This document shows positions 15,993-24,460 of a DNA stretch of 64,000 nucleotides, in pieces. Positions within the stretch are counted from its first letter, which is position 1, and each line of letters begins with the position of its first letter. This stretch comes from Lachnospiraceae bacterium UBA3632 (lineage in GTDB: Bacteria; Bacillota; Clostridia; Lachnospirales; Lachnospiraceae). The stretch is taken from the NCBI GenBank assembly GCA_002373975.1, contig DFKZ01000039.1:1-64000 (forward strand). The letters run 5' to 3'. The position numbers were made by a program, and so were the translations under genes. The notes under the pieces were generated by a model. That model did no database searches. It was not told the DNA's origin and saw only the letters and a list, made by a program, of their open reading frames with translations.

Positions 15993-17291
15993 ATGCGCGT
16001 AAAGGAACTTATAGTTTACAGGGATTTCGAAGACGGACAGCTGCTCAGTGACATGGCTGATCTCATGTCCGGATATGATGACCCGGAAAGAGATATTTCG
16101 GAGCTCAAGATCCTTTTCTACGACTGCCTGCACAGGCTCATAGAGGAGGCGGGGAGCTATGGCTTCCATGGGAATCTCTGGCATACTTATCTGGCAAATC
16201 TGCTGGTAAATAACGAAAACAGCTACAGCTGCGGATGCGAGATAAAAGGTGAGATCACCGGTACCATCAACCGCGCTGCGCTCCACGATATCGAGATATT
16301 CAAAGAGCTCTTCGACTTCGATTTCCATCCGGTAATGGATAAGCTTGACGTGCCGGATTTTGCGCTTGCTCTTGATTACGAGGCAAGCACCCGTGAAAGC
16401 AAAGTATACAACACCCGTATCTGCGGAAGAATATGCGAGCTTGCGGAGGATCTGGCCAAAGCCGAAGATCCCGAGGCCATGAAAGCTGTGCTCACGCAGT
16501 TCTATAAAGATTACGGTGTGGGCAAATTCGGTCTGCACAAATCCTTCCGCGTAATGCACGACGATGCGGGAGTACATATCGTTCCCATCCTTAATATCGC
16601 TCATGTAAAGCTGGACGATCTGGTGGGTTACGAGACTGCCAAAAGGAAATTAAAGAATAATACGGAATCCTTTGTGATGGGCTTAAAGGCCAACAACTGC
16701 CTGCTGTACGGCGATGCCGGAACAGGTAAATCCTCATGCATAAAGGCTATCGCAAACGAATACTATGAACGGGGCCTTCGCGTGATCGAGATCTACAAGC
16801 ATCAGTTCCAGGATCTCAATGATGTTATCGCCCAGATCAAAAAGAGGAATTATAAGTTTATAATCTATATGGATGATCTTTCATTCGAGGACTTTGAGAT
16901 CGAATATAAATACCTCAAAGCCGTGATAGAAGGCGGCCTGGAAAAGCGCCCCAAAAACGTGCTTATCTACGCCACTTCAAACAGGCGTCATCTCATAAGA
17001 GAAACCACTGCCGATAAGGAAGAAATAAGAGAAGATCTGCATACAGGAGACACAGTACAGGAAAAGCTGTCTCTGGCATACAGATTCGGTGTGACTATAT
17101 ATTTCGGATCTCCTGACAAAAAACAGTTCGAGGAAATCGTCAGATCCCTTGCTTCGAGAAACGGAATACTGCTGCCCGAAGAAGACCTTCTTGCCGAGGC
17201 AAACAAATGGGAGCTCACCCATGGTGGCTTAAGCGGCAGAACCGCCCAGCAGTTCATCGACTATCTGCTCGGCGCACATATGAGTCTATAG
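15993..17291 (+). CDS. DUF815 AAA-type ATPase
   Basis: The 432-residue protein has an N-terminal helical region of ~190 residues and a C-terminal AAA core with Walker A GDAGTGKSS (about 248-256), Walker B IIYMDDLSFE and a sensor stretch IYATSNRRHL, as in the DUF815 family. The partner and substrate are unknown. A GTG nine bases upstream (15984) could extend it by three codons, but the AAGGGG ribosome binding site at 15979-15984 overlaps that GTG and sits 8 nt from the ATG at 15993, so I chose the ATG. It is downstream of pheA and ends at a hairpin repeat. Confidence 0.88.
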   Translation: MRVKELIVYRDFEDGQLLSDMADLMSGYDDPERDISELKILFYDCLHRLIEEAGSYGFHGNLWHTYLANLLVNNENSYSCGCEIKGEITGTINRAALHDIEIFKELFDFDFHPVMDKLDVPDFALALDYEASTRESKVYNTRICGRICELAEDLAKAEDPEAMKAVLTQFYKDYGVGKFGLHKSFRVMHDDAGVHIVPILNIAHVKLDDLVGYETAKRKLKNNTESFVMGLKANNCLLYGDAGTGKSSCIKAIANEYYERGLRVIEIYKHQFQDLNDVIAQIKKRNYKFIIYMDDLSFEDFEIEYKYLKAVIEGGLEKRPKNVLIYATSNRRHLIRETTADKEEIREDLHTGDTVQEKLSLAYRFGVTIYFGSPDKKQFEEIVRSLASRNGILLPEEDLLAEANKWELTHGGLSGRTAQQFIDYLLGAHMSL

Positions 17292-17293
17292 CA

Positions 17294-17431
17294 ATCATCG
17301 CCTCGTACTTTGAGGCGATGATCGACGGCTTAACGATCTAATAAGCCGGCGAAGGCGAAGCCATTGCGCAAGTCGTTGCGTACTATGCAACGACTTGATT
17401 CCTTGATCGACGGCTTAATGATCTAATAAGC
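17294..17431. repeat. Loop-conserved hairpins and direct repeats between convergent genes
   Basis: Two hairpins, each with a perfect 11-bp stem and 7-nt loop, lie at 17294-17322 (loop GTACTTT) and 17369-17397 (loop GTACTAT). A 27-nt direct repeat beginning GATCGACGGCTTAA occurs at 17320-17346 and 17405-17431 with two or three differences. A 20-nt segment (17352-17371) reappears inverted at 30213-30232. No U tract follows either hairpin. Confidence 0.88.
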
Positions 17432-18460
17432 TTATTTTACTGCATCCCTGGCCGCAGTAAACAGATCATAGCTTCCCGAGCCGGGCGAGGTATGGTATAT
17501 GGTGCCCTCCTCGAAATAATCCCTGAAATACACATATCTTGATGTGATATTTATATCTTTATATTCCCCTCCCGAGAGCAGGAACGCTCCGCTCCCGTCC
17601 AGATTCATGCAGCACAGGCCCGCATTTGATCCCATGCGCTGATAATAGATAAAGCCGTCTCCCACATTAAAGAATTCCACTTTATCTTTGGTGAGTATCT
17701 CGATGCTCCCGTCCGTAAGGTTGTATCTTCTTAGCTGGTAATCGTTAGCCGGATCCATGTAATAAATATATCCGTTATAGTAGGCAGGTTCCCAGACATT
17801 TTCCTCCAGCAATACTGTGGTAAACCCACTGGAAGTATCAAGCCTGTTAAGGTAGTGATTGCCTACTGTGGAATTATAGTAAATTGAGCCTGCATATGCC
17901 GCAGCCGGCTTGACTATATAATCTGCCAGTTTCTCATAATTCTCTCCGTCCGTACCGATCCTGAAAAAGTAAGGGCCTTCATCCCCTGCTCCCAGGAGAT
18001 ACAGCGTATTATCCACAAGCTGCCCGGAAGTGATCACTTCTCTTATCAGGGATGTAGCCTTGCTTCCGTCGGTATGACAGCGGTTAAACGCATGAGGAGC
18101 ACGTATTCCTCCCAGACCGGTTTCTCCCGACTCTCCGCGCTGGAAATAGTACAGATATCCGCCTCCCACCAGTAGATTGCTCACAACCGCCGATGAGATC
18201 TTATGGACATCAGTTTCGTCGGAATTCATGCAATAAAGGGTGTCGTTGTCGAATGCGTTCGCAAAATAAACCTTTCCTTCGCTCTCAGCAAAGAGTCCGC
18301 CGTTATTGATATTGCCCGCACTGTTACCCACGGTTCCCGCAGGGTTTGGCGCAACCTTCTCGGAACGGCTGGAAAAAATGACCACGACAGCCACCACCGC
18401 AAGGATCGCAACGATCACTGCCACCGCTATGATTATTGTCTTAGTATTGCTCTTTTTCAC
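17432..18460 (-). CDS. Membrane-anchored DUF5050-type beta-propeller protein
   Basis: The 342-residue protein has one N-terminal membrane segment (about 8-30), then repeated ~40-residue units with the pattern G-x-(I/V)-Y-(Y/F)-x-x-x-x, such as EGKVYFANA, GGYLYYFQR, NGYIYYMD, DGFIYYQRM. This is the DUF5050 repeat, which folds as a beta-propeller on the cell surface. No enzymatic motif is visible; a sensor or scaffold role is only inference. It starts 3 nt after ppk1 and is the last gene of the operon that begins with fliB. The convergent hairpin block follows. Confidence 0.82.
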   Translation of the reverse strand: MKKSNTKTIIIAVAVIVAILAVVAVVVIFSSRSEKVAPNPAGTVGNSAGNINNGGLFAESEGKVYFANAFDNDTLYCMNSDETDVHKISSAVVSNLLVGGGYLYYFQRGESGETGLGGIRAPHAFNRCHTDGSKATSLIREVITSGQLVDNTLYLLGAGDEGPYFFRIGTDGENYEKLADYIVKPAAAYAGSIYYNSTVGNHYLNRLDTSSGFTTVLLEENVWEPAYYNGYIYYMDPANDYQLRRYNLTDGSIEILTKDKVEFFNVGDGFIYYQRMGSNAGLCCMNLDGSGAFLLSGGEYKDINITSRYVYFRDYFEEGTIYHTSPGSGSYDLFTAARDAVK

Positions 18461-18463
18461 TTT

Positions 18464-20641
18464 TTATTTCTTCTTTCTCTTCTTTGCCGGTTTGATGATA
18501 TCCTCTTCCACCGGTGAATGAGTTACAGGCACAAACCGTCTGCTGTTCTCCTGCCTTTGAGGAAAGGCATTCTCGTACTTTTCAACTGCCTCCCGGGCAA
18601 ATATCTCCTGGGAATTGATCGTCTTTTTGCCGCGTCTGTCCTGCTTTAAATACTGGGAGCTGTTAGGCTGAAGTATGGAAGCCCCGAGATTATCCATAAG
18701 CTCGGTGTCCAGGATATGGCGAAGCTCTGCCTGATGCTGCTTATTCTTTATCGGAAATACTATCTCGACACGTCTCTCGAGGTTTCTAGGCATCCAGTCG
18801 GCACTTCCGCAGTAATATTCCGGGTTTCCGCCGTTTTCAAAATAGAATATGCGGCTGTGTTCCAGGAATTCTCCCACTATGGAGCGCACGGATATATTCT
18901 CGCTCACGCCGGGGATACCGACTTTAAGCGAGCATATGCCTCTTACTATAAGGTCTATCTTTACTCCGGCTCTGCTGGCCGCATAAAGTGCGGCGATGAT
19001 GTCGGGATCGCAGAGCGAATTCATCTTGGCGATAATGCAGGCTTTCTTTCCCGCCTTTGCGTTCACTGCTTCACGGGAAATAAGTTCGAGGAATCTGTCC
19101 TTTAACCAGAGCGGCGCAAGGATCAGGTCATTCCATTTTTCAGGCTCGGAATAACCCGAAAGCATGTTGAATACCGCAGTGGCATCTTCACCTATCTTTT
19201 CATCACAGGTAAAAAGACCTATGTCGGTATAAAGCTTGGCAGTCGCGTCATTGTAGTTACCCGTTCCCAGATGCACGTATCTCCGTATGCCATCCTCTTC
19301 CATACGCACCACAAGGGTTATCTTGCTGTGAGTCTTGAGTCCCACAAGCCCGTAGATTACATGCACTCCGGCTTTCTCAAGCTGGCGGGCCCACTCTATA
19401 TTATTTTCCTCGTCAAAACGTGCCTTAAGCTCAACAAGCACCGTAACCTGCTTGTCATTCTGTGCTGCCTGCTCAAGGGCTGCTATGATGGGAGAATTAC
19501 CGCTCACCCTGTAAAGTGTCTGTTTGATGGCCAGAACCTTCGGATCTGCCGCTGCCTGACGTATAAAGTCCACCACAGGGGTAAAGCTCTGATAAGGGTG
19601 GTGTATCATCACATCTCCGTCTCTTATTACCGAGAAGATGTCATCCCCTTTTTCGAACTCCGGAACAGGGGCGGGTACATGCTTTTCCTCCCGGAATTCA
19701 TCATATCCCGGAAGCGCATACAGCTTCATGCACACTGTAAGATCAAGAGGTCCGTCGATCTTAAAAACCTCGTTGTCCTCTATCTTGAGCTCCTTTTTGA
19801 GGAATTTGAGGAGCCTTTTATCCATCTCATCCTCGACGCCGAGCCTTATGGCTTCGCCTCTCTGACGTTTCTTAACCTGCTTTTCAATCTCTTTTAAAAG
19901 ATCCTCCGCATCATCTTCCTGTATGGTAAGGTCGCCGTTTCTGGTGATACGGTAAGGATGCGCGCACACCACGTCATAGTGAAGAAAGAGCTTTGATATA
20001 TTGCGCTCTATCACTTCCTCGAGAAAGATCACTCTCTGCCCCGGTCCCTTTTTGGGCAGGAGCACTATTCTGTCAAGCACGGCCGGGACCTGTACGGTGG
20101 CGTATTCGATCTCGCCCGCTCCTCCCTTTTTCATGAGCAGAGCCGCGATATTCAATGTCTTGTTTCTGATAAGCGGGAAAGGTCTCGAGGAGTCCACCGC
20201 CATGGGAGTGAGCACGGGATAGACCGTCTCCGAAAAATAAGAATCCACAAAGAGCATTTCCTCTTTCGAGAGGTCCTCGTGATGCCTTACTATCTCAAGC
20301 CCCGCCTTCTCGCGAAGAGCAGGAACCAAAGATCTGTTGAAAGCATTGTACTGCTCGGTGGAAAGCAGATGTATTTCCTCAAGAAGTGCCTCGAGCTGCT
20401 TCTTGGGCTTCATGCCGGCAATATCTTTTTTGTCATAATCCGCACGGATCATATCGATGAGAGATGCCACGCGCACCATAAAGAATTCATCCATATTGGA
20501 TGATACGATGCTCATGAATTTCAATCTCTCGAAAAGAGGGACTCTTTTATTTTTTGCCTCATTCAGAACACGGTGATCGAACTGTACCCAGCTGATCTCG
20601 CGGTTCACATAGTATTTGGGATCATAAAGGTTATTTTTCAT
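18464..20641 (-). CDS. ppk1: Polyphosphate kinase 1
   Basis: The 725-residue enzyme polymerises the ATP gamma-phosphate into polyphosphate. The N domain opens with NREISWVQFDHRVLNEA. The two phospholipase-D-like catalytic domains include IHHPYQSF, IEWARQLEKAGVHVIYG, THSKITLV (autophosphorylated His region) and HSRIFYFENGG. The C-terminus is a basic tail ending in KKRKKK. An ATG at 20650 is too close to the GAGGA site; the ATG at 20641 has proper spacing and leads into the conserved N-terminus. The SmtB-like regulator gene ends 5 nt upstream, and DUF5050 starts just after. Pairing with a metal sensor fits the metal-chelating role of polyphosphate. Confidence 0.95.
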   Translation of the reverse strand: MKNNLYDPKYYVNREISWVQFDHRVLNEAKNKRVPLFERLKFMSIVSSNMDEFFMVRVASLIDMIRADYDKKDIAGMKPKKQLEALLEEIHLLSTEQYNAFNRSLVPALREKAGLEIVRHHEDLSKEEMLFVDSYFSETVYPVLTPMAVDSSRPFPLIRNKTLNIAALLMKKGGAGEIEYATVQVPAVLDRIVLLPKKGPGQRVIFLEEVIERNISKLFLHYDVVCAHPYRITRNGDLTIQEDDAEDLLKEIEKQVKKRQRGEAIRLGVEDEMDKRLLKFLKKELKIEDNEVFKIDGPLDLTVCMKLYALPGYDEFREEKHVPAPVPEFEKGDDIFSVIRDGDVMIHHPYQSFTPVVDFIRQAAADPKVLAIKQTLYRVSGNSPIIAALEQAAQNDKQVTVLVELKARFDEENNIEWARQLEKAGVHVIYGLVGLKTHSKITLVVRMEEDGIRRYVHLGTGNYNDATAKLYTDIGLFTCDEKIGEDATAVFNMLSGYSEPEKWNDLILAPLWLKDRFLELISREAVNAKAGKKACIIAKMNSLCDPDIIAALYAASRAGVKIDLIVRGICSLKVGIPGVSENISVRSIVGEFLEHSRIFYFENGGNPEYYCGSADWMPRNLERRVEIVFPIKNKQHQAELRHILDTELMDNLGASILQPNSSQYLKQDRRGKKTINSQEIFAREAVEKYENAFPQRQENSRRFVPVTHSPVEEDIIKPAKKRKKK

Positions 20642-20646
20642 AATGA

Positions 20647-20967
20647 TCATTCCTCAATATGTTCAATACCCGTATTTAAAATGGTTACTATATGTGAGTC
20701 GGCAGGTGAATAAAATATTGTCTTCCCTTCGCGGCGGTTCTTAACAAGATCCATCTGCTTAAGAACGCGCAGCTGATGCGACACTGCCGATTCGCTCATT
20801 CCGATCACATCCGCGATATCCTGAACGCACAGCTCCGAGCAGAGAAGCGCATTAAGTATCTTAAGCCTCGTGGGATCCCCGAACACTTTAAACAGGTCCG
20901 CAAGCTCAAAAAGCTCCTCATCCGGCGGAAGCTTATCATTTATCTGTTTTTTAAGATCATCATTCAC
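20647..20967 (-). CDS. ArsR/SmtB-family metal-responsive repressor
   Basis: The 106-residue winged-helix protein has DPTRLKILNALL, a recognition helix in MSESAVSHQLRVLKQMDLV and a wing in REGKTIFYS. The arsenic-type motif ELCVCD is altered to ELCVQD, so it is not an ArsR-type sensor. The C-terminal helix reads DSHIVTILNTGIEHIEE, placing Asp, His, His and Glu at spacings 0, +2, +13 and +16, the alpha-5 zinc ligands of SmtB. A TTG at 21009 would overlap folBK, but its GGAGG is one base away; the GTG at 20967 has GGGAGG at 8-nt spacing and is preferred. It likely senses Zn2+ and may control part of this operon. Confidence 0.88.
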   Translation of the reverse strand: MNDDLKKQINDKLPPDEELFELADLFKVFGDPTRLKILNALLCSELCVQDIADVIGMSESAVSHQLRVLKQMDLVKNRREGKTIFYSPADSHIVTILNTGIEHIEE

Positions 20968-21005
20968 CTTTTTACCCTCCCTGTCAGGTATATTCCGCGC
21001 GGTGA

Positions 21006-21860
21006 TCAATCCTCCGGCGTATCCTCATTGTCTTTCAGATAATCAAGCAGCTCCGAAACCGTCTCGTTAAAGATGGGATGCCTGTAATATCCCGCGATCT
21101 TGGCAAGCGGCTCCAGCACAAAGAGCCTGTTCTGCATATCCACATGAGGTATGGTAAGGGTTGAGTCGCTCATCACAAGGTCATCATAGAAGATGATATC
21201 GATGTCAAGGGTCCTCGGTCCCCAGTGGAGCGTTCTCTCCCTGCCCTCCTCCTTCTCGATGGTATGCAGAAAGTCCAGCAGCTCATGAGGTGAAAGGATC
21301 GTCTCCACTATCACGGCGCTGTTAATGAAATTATCCTGCTGCTTGAATCCATAGGGCTCTGTCACAAGCCTTTCCGATTCGCAGATAAGCCTTGTGTGAT
21401 CCTTGGAATCAAGTGCGGCAAGAGCTCTGTCAAAATGCTCCTGCTTGTCTCCCATGTTGGAACCGATGGAGAGATAAGCGGTATGGCGCGACAGCTTTCG
21501 TACCACCGAGATGGACTCAAAAGGAAGATCTATGGGCGCTTCCGGCTTTCTGACCTCGATCTCCACGCTTTTAAGCATAGTGAATCTGATCAGCAGCTCG
21601 CGGCAGAGCATCTCGGTTATCCGCTCCAGTAGCTTGCAGGTGTTTTCCTGCATAAACTCTGTCAGAAAAACGCAGATATCCGCATAGTTCACGGTGTCCT
21701 TGATCTCGTCCGAAAGGACATCGCCTTTGTCCGTTTCCAGTTCCAGTTCGGCGTTTATATAGAATTTCTGACCGTTTTCGGTTTCTTCCGAATAAACACC
21801 GTGGTGTGCAAATACTTCGAGTTCGCGGATGCGTATCACCCTGTAATCACTGTTTTTCAT
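21006..21860 (-). CDS. folKB: Fused dihydroneopterin aldolase and HPPK (FolB-FolK)
   Basis: The 284-residue fusion has dihydroneopterin aldolase at about 1-125 (AHHGVYSEETENGQKFYI, and VRKPEAPI at the end). Hydroxymethyldihydropterin pyrophosphokinase follows at about 128-275 (LSIGSNMGDK, FINSAV, WGPRTLDIDIIFYDD, IPHVDMQNRLFVLEPL). It makes the pterin pyrophosphate used by FolP. FolB-FolK fusions are common in Clostridia. Its start overlaps the thioesterase gene by 14 nt, and the remaining folate genes lie ~3 kb away in a separate operon. All HPPK ATP/Mg motifs are intact. Confidence 0.95.
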   Translation of the reverse strand: MKNSDYRVIRIRELEVFAHHGVYSEETENGQKFYINAELELETDKGDVLSDEIKDTVNYADICVFLTEFMQENTCKLLERITEMLCRELLIRFTMLKSVEIEVRKPEAPIDLPFESISVVRKLSRHTAYLSIGSNMGDKQEHFDRALAALDSKDHTRLICESERLVTEPYGFKQQDNFINSAVIVETILSPHELLDFLHTIEKEEGRERTLHWGPRTLDIDIIFYDDLVMSDSTLTIPHVDMQNRLFVLEPLAKIAGYYRHPIFNETVSELLDYLKDNEDTPED

Positions 21861-22254
21861 AGGCCTCCATTATCGCATTGTAAAAATCAGGATACGTTAC
21901 CCGTATCATCATCGGTTTACCTTCACGAGTCAAAAAGCAGTGTTCCGAATGACCTTCAAAAACATTCACTCCGTTCTGATCGGTCACTTCATATATAAGC
22001 TTAAGCTTTACACCTTTGAATTCCTGTATCTTTACATCTATGTTGACAACATCCCCGAAGGTTGTGCTTTTTTTGTATTTACCGTCAACCGATATCACCG
22101 GTGAGATGATCCCCAGTTCCTCAAGTTTAAGATACGACCAGCCGATCTTATCGAGAAAGTCGACCCTTGCCTCCTCCATCCACCTTATATAATTTGAGTG
22201 GTGCGTTACGAGCATTTTGTCTGTTTCGTAGTACTGAATCCTGTGCTGATACAT
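21847..22254 (-). CDS. Hotdog-fold acyl-CoA thioesterase (YbgC/FadM-like)
   Basis: The 135-residue single-domain 4HBT protein has the family opening RIQYYETDKMLVTHHSNYIRW, with a Thr-Asp-x-x dyad region where classical YbgC has an Asp, and MEEARVDFLDKIG at the central helix. It probably hydrolyses short acyl-CoA or acyl-ACP thioesters. The start codon shares one base with the upstream stop (TAATG), and a GGAGA site sits 8 nt away. The end overlaps folKB by 14 nt. A specific link to folate or flagellar modification is not evident. Confidence 0.88.
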   Translation of the reverse strand: MYQHRIQYYETDKMLVTHHSNYIRWMEEARVDFLDKIGWSYLKLEELGIISPVISVDGKYKKSTTFGDVVNIDVKIQEFKGVKLKLIYEVTDQNGVNVFEGHSEHCFLTREGKPMMIRVTYPDFYNAIMEAYEKQ

Positions 22255-22811
22255 TAAAGCATTCTCCTCATCAGTGCATCCCCGTTTGTCTTAAGCCACT
22301 TATCCCATTTTTTGTAATCGGGGAATACACTGTATATTTTATCATAGAATCTCTTTGAGTGGTTCATTTCAAGCCTGTGGCACAGCTCGTGCACCACCAC
22401 ACTGTCAAGCACCTCGGGAGGCGCAAGCATTAGAAGGCAGTTAAAGTTTAGATTCCCGTCTCTTGTGCAGCTTCCCCATCTTGTAGTCTGATTACGTATG
22501 GTGATCCTTCCGTATGTGACTCCGAGAAGATCCGCGTAATATGCACATCTTTGCGGTATAACAATCATGGCCTCATCCGCCAGTGCATTTATCTCCTCGT
22601 TGGTAAGCGGATCCGAGGGAAGATTATCCTCCGCTTCCTTCATCTTTTTAAGGTGCTTTATGAGCCACGTTTCATGCTCATTAACAAACCTTTGTATTTC
22701 TGCATCAGGGCATCTTAGGGGGGCCCTCACAATCACTCTCCCGCCCGGTTTTATCTCAAGCCCCAGAGTACGTCTCGAGCTTCTTATTATCTCTATAGGT
22801 ATATCTATCAG
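22254..22811 (-). CDS. YgjP-type M48-like metallopeptidase with probable CUG start
   Basis: The 185-residue protein carries the zinc motif HELCHRLEMNHSKRFYDKI near residue 137, as in the YgjP/DUF45 family. A GTG at 22736 would remove conserved N-terminal sequence: codons upstream read IEIIRSSRRTLGLEIKPGGR, the usual start of the family. There is no ATG, GTG or TTG in that extension before the in-frame stop. A CTG at 22809-22811 overlaps the fliB stop as CTGA and has AAGGAG 5 nt upstream, so CUG initiation coupled to fliB is the best reading. Function is unknown; members are small cytosolic proteases or translation-linked proteins. Confidence 0.8.
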   Translation of the reverse strand: MIDIPIEIIRSSRRTLGLEIKPGGRVIVRAPLRCPDAEIQRFVNEHETWLIKHLKKMKEAEDNLPSDPLTNEEINALADEAMIVIPQRCAYYADLLGVTYGRITIRNQTTRWGSCTRDGNLNFNCLLMLAPPEVLDSVVVHELCHRLEMNHSKRFYDKIYSVFPDYKKWDKWLKTNGDALMRRML

Positions 22812-23974
22812 AAAAGCTCCTTCCTGGCTCTTTCCATCACGCGTTTAGTGAATGGTATATTATGGCTTGTGAGCCTTTCACATTCACAGATAAGTCCGGA
22901 AAGGTCATTCATATTAAGGTCATTACCCATCTGCGTATGAGTGATGATGAACATCCTCAGGATCTCCGCACTTACCATGGCCATAAGCACGGGTTCTATA
23001 ATATAATAATCAATACCCGCTCCGGGGTAATTCATCTGAAGCTTGTAAGATAAATAACTCTTGAATTTCCCTTCAAGCCATTCATATTTTCCGGTAAGCT
23101 CCTTCCACTTTTCCATAAAGAATGCATCCGCATCCTTCTCATACAGCTTTCCGTATTTCTTCTTGAATGCATTGATAAGCTTTAAAGCGCTCCGGTGATA
23201 CAGGATCAGATATCCCTCTTCAAACTCGGAATAAATGATATTGTTGATAAACCCCGAGGGGATAAACATATCACCGCTGTATACAGCCTTTGATCTTTCT
23301 TTGAGCAAAAAGGGAATCTCATCCGGATGGGTCTGTTCAAGGTATTCGTAAGAAAATCCCGCTTTACCAATGCTCTCCGTCTCACCCCGCACAAGGTCGA
23401 GATGTTCAATATAGATATGGGTAAATATTCTTCTTTCTTTTTCCTCCGTTGCCGAATCATCCTCTTTCCACAGTTCATCGAGGATAAGCTCGAGGTCTGT
23501 AAGAAGAGCCTCCTCAAAGGAATCGTCTGCCTCTTCTATTTCCCAGTAAATCTCCAGACTCTCCTGCGCGGGGATAAGAGATAACCTTCCTTCCTGTTCC
23601 AGAAACAGCCTTGTGGCCTCCCTGCAGGCGAGGTCTATCATTCCTATCCCGGTGCTTCCGTAGGATACCGTGTATCTGGGGAAAAGCCTGCACACCTTCG
23701 GCATCAGGCACTCATCCCCTTTGCACTGAAGAGAGCAAAGCCTTTCTTTTGAAAGGTGAGGGCATTTCCCGAAGGGCATCCGCAGGATTCTTCCGCCTTT
23801 CCCGTCCTTCTTAACGCTGAGCCGGAGCTTCAGCCCCTCAAGATTTTTCTTCTCAAGGTATCTTTCGTAGGTCTCCTCATCCACGGGAAGTTCCCATGCT
23901 CTGCAGCAATTGTCGGTACAATTTTCCGCTGTACATTTAAATTTATAAAAAAAAGATATTACATTCGCCTTCAT
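22808..23974 (-). CDS. fliB: FliB-type flagellin lysine-N-methylase
   Basis: The 388-residue protein begins with a cysteine-rich cluster (Cys14, Cys19, Cys23, Cys24; KCTAENCTDNCCRAW) and a second set around FGKCPHLSKERLCSLQCKGDECL, as in the YkgJ/FliB family that binds a metal or Fe-S cluster. The rest is helical with EALLTDLELILDELW-type segments. FliB methylates flagellin lysines in Salmonella; Clostridia homologues are annotated the same way, but no flagellin gene is present here, so the target is inferred. It is the first gene of the seven-gene minus operon and its start is only 18 nt from a divergent start. Confidence 0.82.
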   Translation of the reverse strand: MKANVISFFYKFKCTAENCTDNCCRAWELPVDEETYERYLEKKNLEGLKLRLSVKKDGKGGRILRMPFGKCPHLSKERLCSLQCKGDECLMPKVCRLFPRYTVSYGSTGIGMIDLACREATRLFLEQEGRLSLIPAQESLEIYWEIEEADDSFEEALLTDLELILDELWKEDDSATEEKERRIFTHIYIEHLDLVRGETESIGKAGFSYEYLEQTHPDEIPFLLKERSKAVYSGDMFIPSGFINNIIYSEFEEGYLILYHRSALKLINAFKKKYGKLYEKDADAFFMEKWKELTGKYEWLEGKFKSYLSYKLQMNYPGAGIDYYIIEPVLMAMVSAEILRMFIITHTQMGNDLNMNDLSGLICECERLTSHNIPFTKRVMERARKELF

Positions 23975-23986
23975 ATTTGGTATACT
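23959..23986 (+). promoter_or_regulatory. Promoter of the NusG-II gene, overlapping the fliB start
   Basis: TTACAT (23959-23964) and TATACT (23981-23986) are 16 nt apart. With normal spacing transcription starts at about 23993, the A of the ATG, implying a leaderless mRNA. No ribosome binding site is present before that ATG. The -35 overlaps the fliB coding start on the other strand. Confidence 0.6.
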
Positions 23987-23992
23987 CTTGTT

Positions 23993-24460
23993 ATGAGCAC
24001 CGAAACAAAAGAAAAATCAAATAGCGATCCTTCAGCTAAAAAGCTTATCAAACGCAGGATTTTTATTCTCGCTGTTATCATCGATATCATCGCGCTTATT
24101 TGCATTGCCTGCATATTCATCATACGTCCCATCAAATCACGCAATGAGCAGAAACGGCTTTCCGAAAACAGCACCCGCTATGCTGTGATATACCAGAACG
24201 GCCGCGAAATGATGAGGATCGATCTCGATAATGCGAGGGATAACAGCTTTGTTATCACCGGTAACAAGGGAGCCTCCAACACCATAACCATCAAGGATCA
24301 CGATATATACTTTTCAGACGCAAGCTGCCCTCATAAGCTCTGTGTCAAACAGGGGTCGGCTTCAAAGTCGCACATTCCGGTTATCTGTCTCCCCAACAAG
24401 TTAATGATCATTATCGAGAATACCACGGAAGGAGGCGAATACGATGCAATCGCGTACTAA
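23993..24460 (+). CDS. NusG domain II-containing membrane protein
   Basis: The 155-residue protein has a cytoplasmic N-terminus, one membrane segment (about 23-45) and an extracytoplasmic NusG-II domain (about 64-150), with the Cys pair motif SCPHKLCVKQG and a C-terminal VICLPNKLMIII strand. In Clostridia this gene normally precedes a Gx/HepS-I-type membrane protein, as here, where the next gene overlaps it by 17 nt. Its role is unknown. The frame extends far upstream, but that part lies inside fliB antisense; the ATG at 23993 fits the divergent promoter. Confidence 0.88.
   Translation: MSTETKEKSNSDPSAKKLIKRRIFILAVIIDIIALICIACIFIIRPIKSRNEQKRLSENSTRYAVIYQNGREMMRIDLDNARDNSFVITGNKGASNTITIKDHDIYFSDASCPHKLCVKQGSASKSHIPVICLPNKLMIIIENTTEGGEYDAIAY

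Noticed and set aside
15972..16604. 210-codon open frame antisense to the DUF815 gene
   Set aside because: It mirrors the codon pattern of a clear AAA protein on the plus strand, has no ribosome binding site and no recognisable domain. Similar long antisense frames (3541-4119, 8359-8982, 19271-19897) have the same cause.
23756..23992. 79-residue N-terminal extension of the NusG-II protein
   Set aside because: It runs antisense through fliB and lacks a start signal; the family N-terminus begins at 23993.
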